A stretch of 64,000 nt of DNA. It comes from DTU052 sp050951725 (GTDB taxonomy: Bacteria > Bacillota > Syntrophomonadia > Syntrophomonadales > DTU052). This document shows positions 8,868 to 17,611 of the stretch, piece after piece. Both the position numbers and the translations under genes were made by a program. Within the stretch, counting starts at the first letter, position 1. The number at the start of each line of letters is the position of its first letter. The stretch covers positions 310,001-374,000 of the forward strand of contig JBMNJO010000001.1 of assembly GCA_050951725.1 (NCBI GenBank). The letters are read 5' to 3'. The notes beneath the pieces were generated by a model that was not told the origin of the DNA, did not search any database, and saw only the letters and a program-made list of their open reading frames with translations.

Positions 8868-8937
8868 CTATTTAGGGGACACCTTGCCAAATTATTCTGG
8901 CAGGCCAGAATAATTTGGCAAGGTGTCCCCTAAATAG
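8868..8937. repeat. 70-bp perfect palindrome of the GGGGACACC family
   Basis: Two 34-base arms are exact reverse complements around a 2-base centre. Each arm reads CTATTTAGGGGACACCTTGC followed by CAAATTATTCTGG. The same GGGGACACC...AAATTATTCT core builds the palindrome at 50474-50539 and the arms of the element at 6007-6335. Confidence 0.9.
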
Positions 8938-9009
8938 TTTCTCCACTCATAGAAACACCGGTTATATCGGTATTAGGCTGGTAACTGTCAAACGCGGGTT
9001 AATAACGTC

Positions 9010-9069
9010 TTGACGAACCCAATTTAGGTCAGTTACTATTAACATATGAACGAATGATCATATGTTAAT
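9010..9069 (+). promoter_or_regulatory. cadCA promoter overlapped by ArsR/SmtB-type operator
   Basis: A sigma-A-like promoter reads TTGACG (9010-9015), 18 bases, TACTAT (9034-9039). It is followed at once by a perfect inverted repeat: ATTAACATATGA (9038-9049), 8 bases, TCATATGTTAAT (9058-9069). The ATATGAAC...TCATAT layout is that of SmtB/CadC/ArsR operators, and here it covers the expected transcription start near 9046. A repressor bound here would block the polymerase and metal binding would release it. Confidence 0.8.
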
Positions 9070-9132
9070 ATATTAGCAGATAGACTGGAGTCCGATGGAT
9101 GTAGCCAAACAAGAGTGTGAGGGGGCAAACCA

Positions 9133-9489
9133 ATGGAACATGAAATTGATCGATGTGAGATTAACTGCATACACGAGGAGGCGGTGAGAGAGGTGCGCCA
9201 GGCCTTGTTCAGCGAAGATGTGGCTGTGTCACTGGCGGAGTTGTTCAAGGCCCTGGGAGACCCGACCAGAGTGAAGATCCTGTTTTCGCTGTTGACAAGG
9301 GAGCTTTGTGTCTGCGATTTGGCAGCGGTAATCGGGGCCTCCGAGTCTGCAGTGTCACACCAACTACGGCTCCTGCGGACGCAGAAACTGGTCAAATTCC
9401 GCCGGGAGGGAAAGATTCTGTACTATTCTCTTGATGATGACCATATTGAAAGATTATTTGCCCAGGGTCTGGAGCATGTTACCGAATAG
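9133..9489 (+). CDS. cadC: ArsR/SmtB-family metal-sensing repressor (CadC-like)
   Basis: A 118-residue winged-helix repressor. The recognition helix region reads ASESAVSHQLRLLRTQKLVKFRREG, and the wing is followed by KILYYSL. Cysteines at 8, 12, 59 and 61 (RCEINC and ELCVCDL) match the four thiolates of the CadC alpha3N site that binds Cd(II), Pb(II) or Zn(II). The C-terminal helix DDDHIERLFAQGLEHV could add a second site. It sits 63 bases downstream of a perfect 12-8-12 operator and 23 bases ahead of the P-type ATPase, so the two form an autoregulated cadCA operon. The symbol is by similarity of site and context. Confidence 0.88.
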   Translation: MEHEIDRCEINCIHEEAVREVRQALFSEDVAVSLAELFKALGDPTRVKILFSLLTRELCVCDLAAVIGASESAVSHQLRLLRTQKLVKFRREGKILYYSLDDDHIERLFAQGLEHVTE

Positions 9490-9512
9490 ACACTTGAAAA
9501 GGGGGGGAATAA

Positions 9513-11891
9513 ATGACGGAGGCCGCTGTAAGAGATGATTCAACGGTATCATCAATATTGCGCATAACCGGCATGGACTGCCCGGATTGTGCGGCTAAAG
9601 TAGAGAAGGCTATCAAACTCATGCCGGGTGTTATTGAAGCGGCAGTTGTTTTCCCAATTGGAAGGCTCAATGTTTTGTACGACCCCCAACGGACCAGTAT
9701 CACGCAAATGTCAGATATGGTAAAAAAGCTGGGTTACGAAGCATTGGACGAGGGTAACAAACAAACTGGAAACCTCATTACTACTGACTTTTCCATCATC
9801 GGTATGGACTGCATGGATTGTGCAGCCAAACTGGAAAAACAGGTAAACAGTTTGCCGGGAGTAGAATCTGCCCGGATTAATTTCGGTGCAGCAAAATTAG
9901 TTGTCACTCACAACGGTTCAGTTGATGAAGTGCTGACAACTATAAGCAACATGGGATATTCGGGGGCTGTTAAACAGGGCCACAGGATGAACGCTGAACC
10001 AGTTTCATTCTGGCAGTCTAATCAGTATGTCCAGCCAACTGTGGTATCGTTTCTTTTGCTGGCATTGGGAGTTGTGAGTAGATATTTGTTTGGCGCACCG
10101 GAAGTAGTGGCAGATGCTCTATTTATGGCAGGCGTTGTGCTGGGGGGATACCTGCCGGCGAGAAACGGCGTGTCGGTTCTTATTAACGCGCGGGAATTCG
10201 ATATGAATCTCTTGATGAGTATAGCGGTTTTGGGAGCTGCCGTCATCGGGGAATTCGAAGAAGCCGCTGCAGTGGTCTTTCTTTTTTCTCTAGGGAATGC
10301 CCTGCAGGGCTATACCCTTGACAAAACCAGGAATTCTATCAAGGCCTTAATGGAGCTTACCCCTAATGAAGCACTGGTCAGACGTGGGGAGAAGGAAATG
10401 ACTCTGCCGGTAGAGGAGATAAGGATTGGTGACATCATTATTGTGCGACCGGGGGAGAGGATCGCCATGGACGGCAGGGTTTATGCAGGTTATTCCACGG
10501 TGAACCAGGCCCCGATCACCGGAGAGTCCATTCCGGTGGAGAAAATGGCTGGTGATGATATCTATGCGGGAACGATTAATGAGAGAGGTTCTCTGGAGGT
10601 TGAGGTTACCAGACTGGCCCAGGACAACACCATTTCCAGAATTATCAGCATGGTGGAAGAGGCTCAGGGCCAAAGAGCTCCATCGCAGCAGTTTATCGAC
10701 AGGTTCGCGAAATACTATACCCCGATGGTTATTGTATTCGCTGCCATTATTGCGACTGTGCCGCCTCTGGCATTCGGGCAGCCATTCGTAAAGTGGTTTT
10801 ACCAGGCCATGGCCCTGTTGCTGGTGGCATGTCCCTGCGCATTGGTGATATCTACACCGGTTTCCATCGTTTCCGCCATTGGCAATGCTGCGAGAAACGG
10901 GGTCCTGTTCAAGGGGGGTCTGTATTTGGAGGAGGCGGGCGCTTTATCAGTAGTTGCCTTTGACAAGACCGGCACCTTAACTGAAGGCAAACCAAAGGTG
11001 ACTGATATTGTTTCCGTTAATGGTCACTCTGATAATAAGTTGTTGTCAATTGCTGCGGCAATTGAAAGCCGTTCCGAACACCCTTTGGCCGATGCCATTG
11101 TTAAACACGCGAAAGCACAAGGAATAAAAATTCCTGGTGCAGCCGCTTTCGAGGCCATTATCGGCAAGGGAGCACAGGCAGTGGTTGAAGGCCGGTTTTA
11201 CCAAATCGGTAACAGCAGGCTGTTTCTCGAACAGGCAATCGGTCTTAAGAATGTGGAGACCGAAGTTTCCCGTCTGCAGGGCGAGGGAAAGACGGTGATG
11301 CTGCTCGGAGACCATAACCGTATCCTGGGCCTTATTGCGGTGGCTGATGTTTTGCGGGAGGATTCGCGAAAAGCAGTAAACAGGTTGAAAAACTCAGGTA
11401 TCCAAAAGACAATCATGCTCACTGGTGATAATGAAGTCACCGCCCGGGCCATCGCTGCTCAGGCTGGGGTCGACGATTACCGGGCTGATTTGCTTCCGGA
11501 AGACAAGGTGGATGCGATTAGAGACCTTCTGAATGAGCATGGCAAGGTTGCTATGGTGGGCGATGGCGTCAACGATGCTCCGGCGATGGCTATATCGACC
11601 GTGGGTATAGCCATGGGTGCAGCCGGTACTGATACTGCACTGGAAACTGCTGATATCGCTCTGATGACCGATGATCTGAAGAAGCTTGCCTATGTTGCTG
11701 ATCTGAGTCGGCGAACCTTAGGTATTATCAAACAAAACGTTTTCCTGGCCTTAATTATTAAGGGCATGATCCTGCTGCTGGTTATTCCCGGGTGGCTTAC
11801 CCTGTGGCTGGCCGTGGTTGCGGATATGGGTAGTTCTTTGTTGGTGACACTAAACGGAATGAGGCTGCTGCGGGTCAGACACCAGGAATAA
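9513..11891 (+). CDS. cadA: Zn/Cd/Pb-exporting P1B-type ATPase
   Basis: A 792-residue heavy-metal pump. Two HMA domains come first: GMDCPDC near residue 20 and GMDCMDC near 95; the aspartate after GM is usual in ZntA/CadA. Next come about eight membrane segments, the actuator TGES near 330, the channel motif CPC (VACPCALVIS) near 440, the phosphorylation site DKTGT near 485, the nucleotide-domain HP (SEHPLADA) and GDGVNDAP near 685. The last segments carry the lysine (LALIIKGM) and the DMGSS aspartate typical of the divalent P1B-2 class. A GGGGGG ribosome site lies ahead of the ATG. Co-transcribed with the CadC-like repressor. Confidence 0.93.
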   Translation: MTEAAVRDDSTVSSILRITGMDCPDCAAKVEKAIKLMPGVIEAAVVFPIGRLNVLYDPQRTSITQMSDMVKKLGYEALDEGNKQTGNLITTDFSIIGMDCMDCAAKLEKQVNSLPGVESARINFGAAKLVVTHNGSVDEVLTTISNMGYSGAVKQGHRMNAEPVSFWQSNQYVQPTVVSFLLLALGVVSRYLFGAPEVVADALFMAGVVLGGYLPARNGVSVLINAREFDMNLLMSIAVLGAAVIGEFEEAAAVVFLFSLGNALQGYTLDKTRNSIKALMELTPNEALVRRGEKEMTLPVEEIRIGDIIIVRPGERIAMDGRVYAGYSTVNQAPITGESIPVEKMAGDDIYAGTINERGSLEVEVTRLAQDNTISRIISMVEEAQGQRAPSQQFIDRFAKYYTPMVIVFAAIIATVPPLAFGQPFVKWFYQAMALLLVACPCALVISTPVSIVSAIGNAARNGVLFKGGLYLEEAGALSVVAFDKTGTLTEGKPKVTDIVSVNGHSDNKLLSIAAAIESRSEHPLADAIVKHAKAQGIKIPGAAAFEAIIGKGAQAVVEGRFYQIGNSRLFLEQAIGLKNVETEVSRLQGEGKTVMLLGDHNRILGLIAVADVLREDSRKAVNRLKNSGIQKTIMLTGDNEVTARAIAAQAGVDDYRADLLPEDKVDAIRDLLNEHGKVAMVGDGVNDAPAMAISTVGIAMGAAGTDTALETADIALMTDDLKKLAYVADLSRRTLGIIKQNVFLALIIKGMILLLVIPGWLTLWLAVVADMGSSLLVTLNGMRLLRVRHQE

Positions 11892-12135
11892 GAGCGAACT
11901 CCAGGGATGCTTACTGTAGGTCCGGGCAGTATTGAGCGGTAATGGCCATCATAGTTGATCTTCATACCAGACTCGGACTGGGTCAACGCCCGAATAATGG
12001 AGTGTAATCCCGGTCCGAGTTGATTATTTCAAGCCGGCTTTTTCATTTTGACAAGGGTACCAAAATCCTGTACAGTGGGAAAGGATTAACGGTAAAATAG
12101 ACTTTAAGGGTGATATTTTCTGAACATGATTAAAT

Positions 12136-13017
12136 ATGTCATTCATTAGTTTTGGGGAGGGGATTATTGCGGTTAAACTGGTTACCGACAGCACTTCATA
12201 TATTGACCAGTCCACACAAAAAGAACTCGATATAACCGTTGTGAATCTAAGTGTACACTTTCCCGATGTATCTTTTGATGAAACCAGTGTCGAATATGAC
12301 GATTTTTATCAAAAGATCCAAAGAGACAATGTTATTCCTACCTCTTCTCAACCTACCATTGGACAGGTTTGTGATGCTTTTCGGAAGATCGTCATGAGTG
12401 GCGATGAGGTTCTGGGTATTTTTATTTCTGCCCAGATGAGTGGTACTTATGAATCGGCATTGACGGCCAAAAGCATTATCCTGGAGGAGTACCCCCATGC
12501 CTCTATCGAGATTGTGGACTCAAAAACGAACTGTATGGCGTTGGGACTGCAGGTGGTTGAGGCCGCGAAAGCTGCCCGGGCAGGGAAGACGATGGAAGAG
12601 GTTATGGAAACCGCCGAACAGATTAGGAATAAAGTCCGGTTCTATTTTGTTCCGGCAACCCTGGAATACCTCATCAAAGGGGGCAGGATTGGGGGAGCGG
12701 CCGCTATCATCGGCTCCATTCTCCAGGTAAGACCGATACTTTTTGTTAACGACGGAGTTACCGATATATTTGCCAAGGTGAGGGGTACTCGCAAGGCTAT
12801 CGAGAGAATCCTGAGTCAGCTTCATCAGGATGCCAAAGCCTATGGCCTGAAGCACCTGCTGGTACATCATATCCATGATGAGAGGCAGGGCCATGAGATC
12901 GCGGCAAACCTCAGCCGTCTATACAACCGGGAGGTCCCGTTACTGTCAATTGGTCCGGTGATAGGCGCTCACGTTGGTCCCGGCGCGGTCGGCGTAGTGT
13001 ATTGCACCGAGCACTAA
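12136..13017 (+). CDS. DegV family fatty-acid-binding protein
   Basis: A protein of up to 293 residues. It shows the DegV signature: VKLVTDSTSYI at the N-terminus, TSQPT near 75, SAQMSGTYESA near 105, IVDSKTNCMALGLQV near 130, then the second domain with FYFVPATLEYLIKGGRIGGA. The family binds fatty acyl chains and acts as FakB, presenting fatty acids to the FakA kinase. No fakA is in this window. The start is uncertain: ATG 12136 has no clear ribosome site, whereas GGGGAGGGG (12154-12162) lies inside the frame just before ATT codons that align with the usual DegV N-terminus. Confidence 0.85.
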   Translation: MSFISFGEGIIAVKLVTDSTSYIDQSTQKELDITVVNLSVHFPDVSFDETSVEYDDFYQKIQRDNVIPTSSQPTIGQVCDAFRKIVMSGDEVLGIFISAQMSGTYESALTAKSIILEEYPHASIEIVDSKTNCMALGLQVVEAAKAARAGKTMEEVMETAEQIRNKVRFYFVPATLEYLIKGGRIGGAAAIIGSILQVRPILFVNDGVTDIFAKVRGTRKAIERILSQLHQDAKAYGLKHLLVHHIHDERQGHEIAANLSRLYNREVPLLSIGPVIGAHVGPGAVGVVYCTEH

Positions 13018-13236
13018 ATGGGACGTGGGATCAACCTGGTGTTCCACTTTGATTTACCCTTCGGTTTGAATTGGATCAAAAACAGGACGAGGTTGGTGTC
13101 ATACTTTTTAATAGAAGGTATGGTACCAACCCCGTTGTCTTTCAAATGTGGGTATAAGGAAAATGGAGGGAAACCGAGTCTGGACAGAGAAATATTATAT
13201 TCATTTGGGGATTGATCCCCAAGAGGAGGTGCCGTG

Positions 13237-14319
13237 ATGGACATATATAAAAGGTTACAGGAGCGGCTTGATACACATGCGGCCGGGGCTCCTGCAGCGG
13301 AATCATTTGATAAAATTTTACGGATTCTCTTCACGCCTGAAGAGGCTGAGATCGCCCTTCATCTAACATTCGTCCTTCAACCGGTCAGTAAGCTAAGTCA
13401 AAAGACCGGCATCGAACCAGAGAAACTTACGGCCATTCTTGAAGGTATGGCTGACCGTGGGGTAGTCTTCGCCAAGCTAAAGCAGGGGGCTGAGAACCGG
13501 TATAGCCTGCTGCCTACCATTCCGGGGCTGTTTGAGTTTCCCTTTATGCGACCAGAACGTAACCCGCATGTCAAAGAACTGGGTATGCTATGGGAGCAGT
13601 ACCATCACGACGGTATGGGCAACGCGCATGCCGGTGCTCCCACACCGCAGATGAGGGTTATTCCGATACATGAAACCATCACGATGACCTCAGAGGTTCT
13701 GCCCTATGAAATTGTTTCCGATATGATCTCCCGGGCCCAGGTCATCTCCCTTACCAATTGTGCATGCCGTGTAAGTGTGGGTGCTTGTGACAAGCCGCTG
13801 GAGGTGTGTTTCTCCTTTGACGATATGGCACGCTTCCTGGTTGAGCGGGACCGGGCTCGTTTCATAGACAAGGAAGAAGCCCTTAAGGTGCTGAAATTCG
13901 CCGAGGATGAGGGCTTGGTCCATACCATTAACAATTCCCAGGATAAGCCGGGAGTAATCTGCAACTGCTGTGGCTGCTGCTGCACTCTGCTGCGGGGAAT
14001 TACTGAACTCGGCAATCCCAATGCCATTTCTACCTCCGCCTATGTGGTTAGCTATACACCGGATGAATGCATTGGCTGTCACCTTTGCGTTGAGCGCTGC
14101 CCTATGAATGCGGTTGAAGAGGATGATGACAAGGTCGCATTACACGAGGAACGCTGCATTGGCTGTGGCCTCTGTGTCTCCACCTGTGCTACGGAGTCTC
14201 TGGCCCTGGTGAAACGCGATACGACTCCTGAGGTACTGCCTACTGGCAGGGAGCTTTTCCAGAGGGTACTCAAAGAAAAAGGCAAGTTAGAAGCCTTCGC
14301 CCGTTTAAACAAGGAATAA
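13237..14319 (+). CDS. Cysteine-rich 4Fe-4S dicluster protein with N-terminal helical domain
   Basis: A 360-residue cytoplasmic iron-sulfur protein. Residues 1-110 are helical and resemble a winged-helix region (LTFVLQPVSKLSQKTGIEPEKLTAIL). The middle carries TNCACRVSVGACDK, then a striking CNCCGCCCTLLRG block. The C-terminus is a 2[4Fe-4S] ferredoxin domain, CIGCHLCVERCP and CIGCGLCVSTCA. GAGGAGGT stands 6 bases before ATG 13237; a GTG three bases earlier is the alternative. Similar proteins are common in sulfate reducers and acetogens, but the reaction is not known. It lies alone between DegV and hypA. Confidence 0.82.
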   Translation: MDIYKRLQERLDTHAAGAPAAESFDKILRILFTPEEAEIALHLTFVLQPVSKLSQKTGIEPEKLTAILEGMADRGVVFAKLKQGAENRYSLLPTIPGLFEFPFMRPERNPHVKELGMLWEQYHHDGMGNAHAGAPTPQMRVIPIHETITMTSEVLPYEIVSDMISRAQVISLTNCACRVSVGACDKPLEVCFSFDDMARFLVERDRARFIDKEEALKVLKFAEDEGLVHTINNSQDKPGVICNCCGCCCTLLRGITELGNPNAISTSAYVVSYTPDECIGCHLCVERCPMNAVEEDDDKVALHEERCIGCGLCVSTCATESLALVKRDTTPEVLPTGRELFQRVLKEKGKLEAFARLNKE

Positions 14320-14328
14320 TGGGACAAG

Positions 14329-14352
14329 GGGACAGGTTCGCTGTCCCATTTT
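14329..14352 (+). repeat. GGGACAG-CTGTCCC hairpin, REP-like or terminator
   Basis: GGGACAG, loop GTTCG, CTGTCCC, then ATTTTC, directly after the ferredoxin gene. The same GGGACAGGTT...CTGTCCC theme recurs near 16075, 17660 and 46446. Here it could also serve as the terminator of the upstream gene. Confidence 0.6.
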
Positions 14353-14531
14353 CAGTGATCAAGTGGGGCCGGTTTCGGATCTCACATCAGGTTTCCAATA
14401 GGAACCGACTTTTTTGGACACTTGAGAATGCTTTGACACCATACGGCCCCCATACATTGTTAAACTTGTAAACAGATCCAGAATGACGCAAACTAAACCG
14501 GGTCTATTCACCGGAAAGAGAGAAAGCGACT

Positions 14532-14882
14532 ATGCATGAACTGGCAGTTACAGAGGGGATGCTGAAGGTCGTTCTGAGGCATGCTGAACTGAACAGAGCA
14601 AAAAAGGTTGTGGGAATAACCCTGCGGATTGGCGAGATGAGCGATATCGTTGACGAGTGGCTTAAGCGTTATTTCGATTATCTTAGTCGCGATACCATTG
14701 CTGAAGGTGCAGAAATCATAATTGAACGTTCCCCGGCAGTCTTTCGGTGCGGGGATTGTGGTGAGGAATACATTGTCAAACTGAAGGGTGAGTATAAGTT
14801 TTCCTGCCCTGAGTGTAGCACCAATAATGTGGATTTGATTGCCGGACGCGAGTTTCTGGTTCAGGAATTGAAGGTGGTATAG
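14532..14882 (+). CDS. hypA: Hydrogenase nickel-incorporation protein HypA
   Basis: A 116-residue protein that begins MHELAV; His2 and the N-terminal amine form the nickel site in this family. The C-terminal half has two CxxC pairs, CGDCGEE near 74 and CPECSTN near 97, forming the structural zinc site. It works with HypB to deliver Ni(II) to the [NiFe]-hydrogenase large subunit or, in some species, to urease. The hypB gene follows after 58 bases on the same strand. No hydrogenase structural gene or hypCDEF is in the window. Confidence 0.93.
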   Translation: MHELAVTEGMLKVVLRHAELNRAKKVVGITLRIGEMSDIVDEWLKRYFDYLSRDTIAEGAEIIIERSPAVFRCGDCGEEYIVKLKGEYKFSCPECSTNNVDLIAGREFLVQELKVV

Positions 14883-14940
14883 GGTGCATTGTGATTGCCC
14901 CGGGAAACGACAGAAAATCTAAATTAGTGAGGATGAATTC

Positions 14941-15615
14941 ATGGATAAGATCCGTTTGATAGACATCAGGGAGGAGATTCTCTCTGACAATCAGAATTTG
15001 GCCAATGATATTCGGGCTAAACTCTTGGATAATCAGGTGTTTATGCTCAATCTAATGTCTTCTCCCGGATCGGGGAAGACCAGCCTTATTGTTGAGACCA
15101 TACGTCGGTTAAAGGATGAATTCCGGATCGGGGTCATTGAAGGGGATATCGATTCCCTGGTGGATTCGGAGAAGATTGTGGCGGAAGGAGTACCAGCGGT
15201 TCAGCTTCGTACTGGCGGAGCCTGCCATCTGGATGCGCCCATGCTGGAGACGGCCCTTGAATCAATGGACCTGAAAGACCTCGACCTGATCATAATCGAG
15301 AATGTCGGTAACCTGGTATGTCCTGCCGAGTTTGACACCGGCGCTGCCAAGCGGGCCATGATCCTCAGTGTTCCCGAAGGTGACGACAAGGTTCTGAAGT
15401 ATCCGCTGATGTTCTCAGTCTGTGATGCCTTGGTAGTAAACAAAATCGACTACCTTGGATTGTCTGATTTTAACCAGGACTTACTGAAGGAACGGGTTAA
15501 AATACTGAATCGGCAGATTGAAATCATGGCGGTATCTTGCCGGACCGGAGAAGGAATTGATCAGTGGTGTGAGTGGCTTAGAACTGAAGTGATTAACTAT
15601 CGAAACGGTAAGTAA
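14941..15615 (+). CDS. hypB: Hydrogenase nickel-incorporation GTPase HypB
   Basis: A 224-residue SIMIBI-class GTPase. It shows the P-loop SSPGSGKTS near 40, GVIEGDID with the switch aspartates, QLRTGGACHLDAPM (the Cys-His pair at the metal-binding G-domain interface), IIENVGNLVCPAEFD and the guanine motif NKIDYL near 168. GTP-driven dimerisation releases nickel from the G-domain site to the maturation complex. The N-terminus lacks the CxxCGC motif and His-rich stretch seen in some HypB proteins, so this is the minimal form. An intrinsic terminator follows. Confidence 0.94.
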   Translation: MDKIRLIDIREEILSDNQNLANDIRAKLLDNQVFMLNLMSSPGSGKTSLIVETIRRLKDEFRIGVIEGDIDSLVDSEKIVAEGVPAVQLRTGGACHLDAPMLETALESMDLKDLDLIIIENVGNLVCPAEFDTGAAKRAMILSVPEGDDKVLKYPLMFSVCDALVVNKIDYLGLSDFNQDLLKERVKILNRQIEIMAVSCRTGEGIDQWCEWLRTEVINYRNGK

Positions 15616-15630
15616 ACGCTGTCCTGGAGG

Positions 15631-15660
15631 GCGGGGGACATGGTGTTACCCCGCTTTTTT
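15631..15660 (+). terminator. Intrinsic terminator after hypB
   Basis: GCGGGG, a 12-base loop, CCCCGC, then TTTTTT, 16 bases after the hypB stop. Confidence 0.8.
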
Positions 15661-15671
15661 ATGTCCAGCAG

Positions 15672-16057
15672 CTAGACGATTGTTTCATTGGCCTCATTAA
15701 TCGCGATACGGTGTTTACGAAGTATCCCGTATCCCAACACGATTCCCAAGAATGTAAGCACCGCCGGTATCCATAGTTTAAGTAAGGACCACAATACGAC
15801 CATGAACACATTGATTATGGATAGAAATATGAACATTGCTTTATAATAGCGAAAACGTTCCCACCTCTTAACCACAAAATATGCCATACCGGCAATGACA
15901 AACGCCAACATACCCTGGAGAGAAAAGAGGATCACAAAAAAATACCCAAACACATCCTGGCATCAGCCACCCCGTATTTCATGTGATAGATGATCCAAAG
16001 TATACCCAGCAGCACTGGAATAAAAGGGAACAGTATGTAACCAACCGATCTAAGCAT
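15672..16057 (-). pseudogene. Small polytopic membrane protein split by a frameshift
   Basis: Two minus-strand frames join across a run of seven A (15936-15942; seven T on the coding strand). The first starts at ATG 16057 behind AAGGATTGATCTT and gives a membrane segment (MLRSVGYILFPFIPVLLGIL and on). It ends at a TGA just after the run. The second frame continues with two or three more membrane segments down to 15672 and would otherwise begin with a GTG at 15953. One extra T restores a single 128-residue protein of four segments. This may be a true mutation, slippage or a base-calling error. No family recognised. Confidence 0.55.
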
Positions 16058-16223
16058 AAGATCAATCCTTGCTTCCGGGAGACAGGTTTAGCTGTCCCGT
16101 TTAAATACTGCACTGTAATTAGATATGAACCGCCAACCCTATATATACCAGTATACCTTAGAATCAGGACAGAATCTATGGCGGGTGCGCCCCAAAGTAG
16201 GACCGCAAACGACCTTTTTCCCG

Positions 16224-17480
16224 CTAGGCTTTGTAAACTCTTCTCTTCTTTCGGCGACGTCTGAGGTTTATGATCCTTATCAAGTATAGACAGCAGAAAA
16301 TCGCCATGAAAGTTATGAGTGTATACTTTAAAACCTTAAGGGCAATGGCTTTAAATCGCGCAAAAAAGGGTGGTTTTTCTGCTACTGCAGTTGTCGCCAA
16401 CAGTTCAACACTGCTAACCTCACTACCGGCAACGTGAATCTTGCAGGTACCAACCACCTGACCAATTCTAACCGGAGCGGTGATTTGATCCTGGGGGTGA
16501 ACCGTATAATGTGCTCCTGACTCCTCCTCGGCGGTGACTGCAACCATAAGATCGGTCTTCGGTACCGCCCGAACCGTTTCCTGTTCCCCGTTTAATACCG
16601 GTACTTCAACGGATACCTGGCCAGCCGTTTTTATGGTTTGGAGACTGTAATGGGCAAAACCATAATCCAGCATCGCCTGCAGGTCTGGATAAACCGTAGT
16701 TGAATTTAAGGAGACTGCAATCAAGGTCAAGGAGCCTCTTTTGGCCGCGCCGACCACGCAGTTGCCTGCTTTTTTGGTATAGCCATTCTTGATTCCGATG
16801 GCGTCATCGTACCTCCAGAGCAGGCGATTTTTATTGATAAGCAAGCGTTCGTAATCATTCTGGGCCCAGGGAATATTATAGGTTTTGGTTGATACCACCT
16901 TACGGAAGACCTCATATTTCATGGCCTCCCGCCCGACCAGGGCCAGGTCATAAGCAGAGGTGTAATGCCCACTCTCTTCCAACCCGTGAGGATTGCAGAA
17001 GTTGGTATCCTTCATACCCAGCTGCCGGGCACGCTGGTTCATTAACTCCACAAAAGCCTTTTCGCTTCCCGCCACGCTCTCCGCCAGTGCTACCGATGCG
17101 TCATTGGCAGAGTTCAGCATCAAAGCATAAAGAAGCTGTCCCCGTGTCAGTTTTTCGCCGACTTCGAGCCAAATAGCGCTCTCCGGGGTTGTGGCGGCTT
17201 TCTCGCTTACTTCAACAACCTGGTTCAAGTTGCCGTCTTCCACTACCAGCAAACCCGTCATAATCTTGGTAACGCTGGCAGGTGACAGGCGCTCATGTGA
17301 ATTTACCTCATATAAAACCCTGCCGGAGTGTGCATCCATTAACAAAACCGCTTTCCCCTGGGTCGCTGGACAGGCCGCACTCTCCGTTGGTGAATCAGCT
17401 AATACCGGGCAGACAAGAATGAATTGGGCATAGCAAAATAAAGTCAGCAGAATGTATAACAAAAGATATCGTTGGCGCAT
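16224..17480 (-). CDS. D-alanyl-D-alanine carboxypeptidase (PBP5/DacF type)
   Basis: A 418-residue serine-type DD-carboxypeptidase. From ATG 17480 there is a signal peptide (RYLLLYILLTLFCYAQFILV). The S11 catalytic motifs follow: SxxK as SPASVTKIM near 67, SxN as SANDAS near 125 and KTG-equivalent as GIKNGYTKKAGN near 230. After these comes a PBP5_C-like beta domain and one C-terminal membrane anchor (LKYTLITFMAIFCCLYLIRI) with a basic tail. The frame is open to 17603, but GGGAG ahead of 17480 and the signal peptide favour the later start. It trims pentapeptide stems outside the cell; in spore formers DacF/DacB paralogues tune cortex or wall cross-linking. Confidence 0.9.
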   Translation of the reverse strand: MRQRYLLLYILLTLFCYAQFILVCPVLADSPTESAACPATQGKAVLLMDAHSGRVLYEVNSHERLSPASVTKIMTGLLVVEDGNLNQVVEVSEKAATTPESAIWLEVGEKLTRGQLLYALMLNSANDASVALAESVAGSEKAFVELMNQRARQLGMKDTNFCNPHGLEESGHYTSAYDLALVGREAMKYEVFRKVVSTKTYNIPWAQNDYERLLINKNRLLWRYDDAIGIKNGYTKKAGNCVVGAAKRGSLTLIAVSLNSTTVYPDLQAMLDYGFAHYSLQTIKTAGQVSVEVPVLNGEQETVRAVPKTDLMVAVTAEEESGAHYTVHPQDQITAPVRIGQVVGTCKIHVAGSEVSSVELLATTAVAEKPPFFARFKAIALKVLKYTLITFMAIFCCLYLIRIINLRRRRKKRRVYKA

Positions 17481-17611
17481 CGAGCAGCTCCCATAATTAC
17501 TGGAGTAAAATCTTAGGACATACCTTTCTAATAATACCCGTTTTATAGGAATAGGGACAACCCAATCTTGATAGGAAGATGCCGGTTTTCCCTGAAAAGC
17601 CACGGATTCTA

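Noticed and set aside
11960..12025. Inverted repeat ACTCGGACTGGG / CCCGGTCCGAGT after cadA as a terminator
   Set aside because: The loop is about 27 bases and no T run follows closely, so termination is not supported.
13018..13215. 65-codon open frame directly after the DegV stop
   Set aside because: No ribosome site, no recognisable protein and an internal imperfect hairpin; more likely an untranslated spacer.
15983..16264. 93-codon plus-strand open frame
   Set aside because: Antisense to the frameshifted membrane protein and composed of repeat-derived sequence, with no family match.
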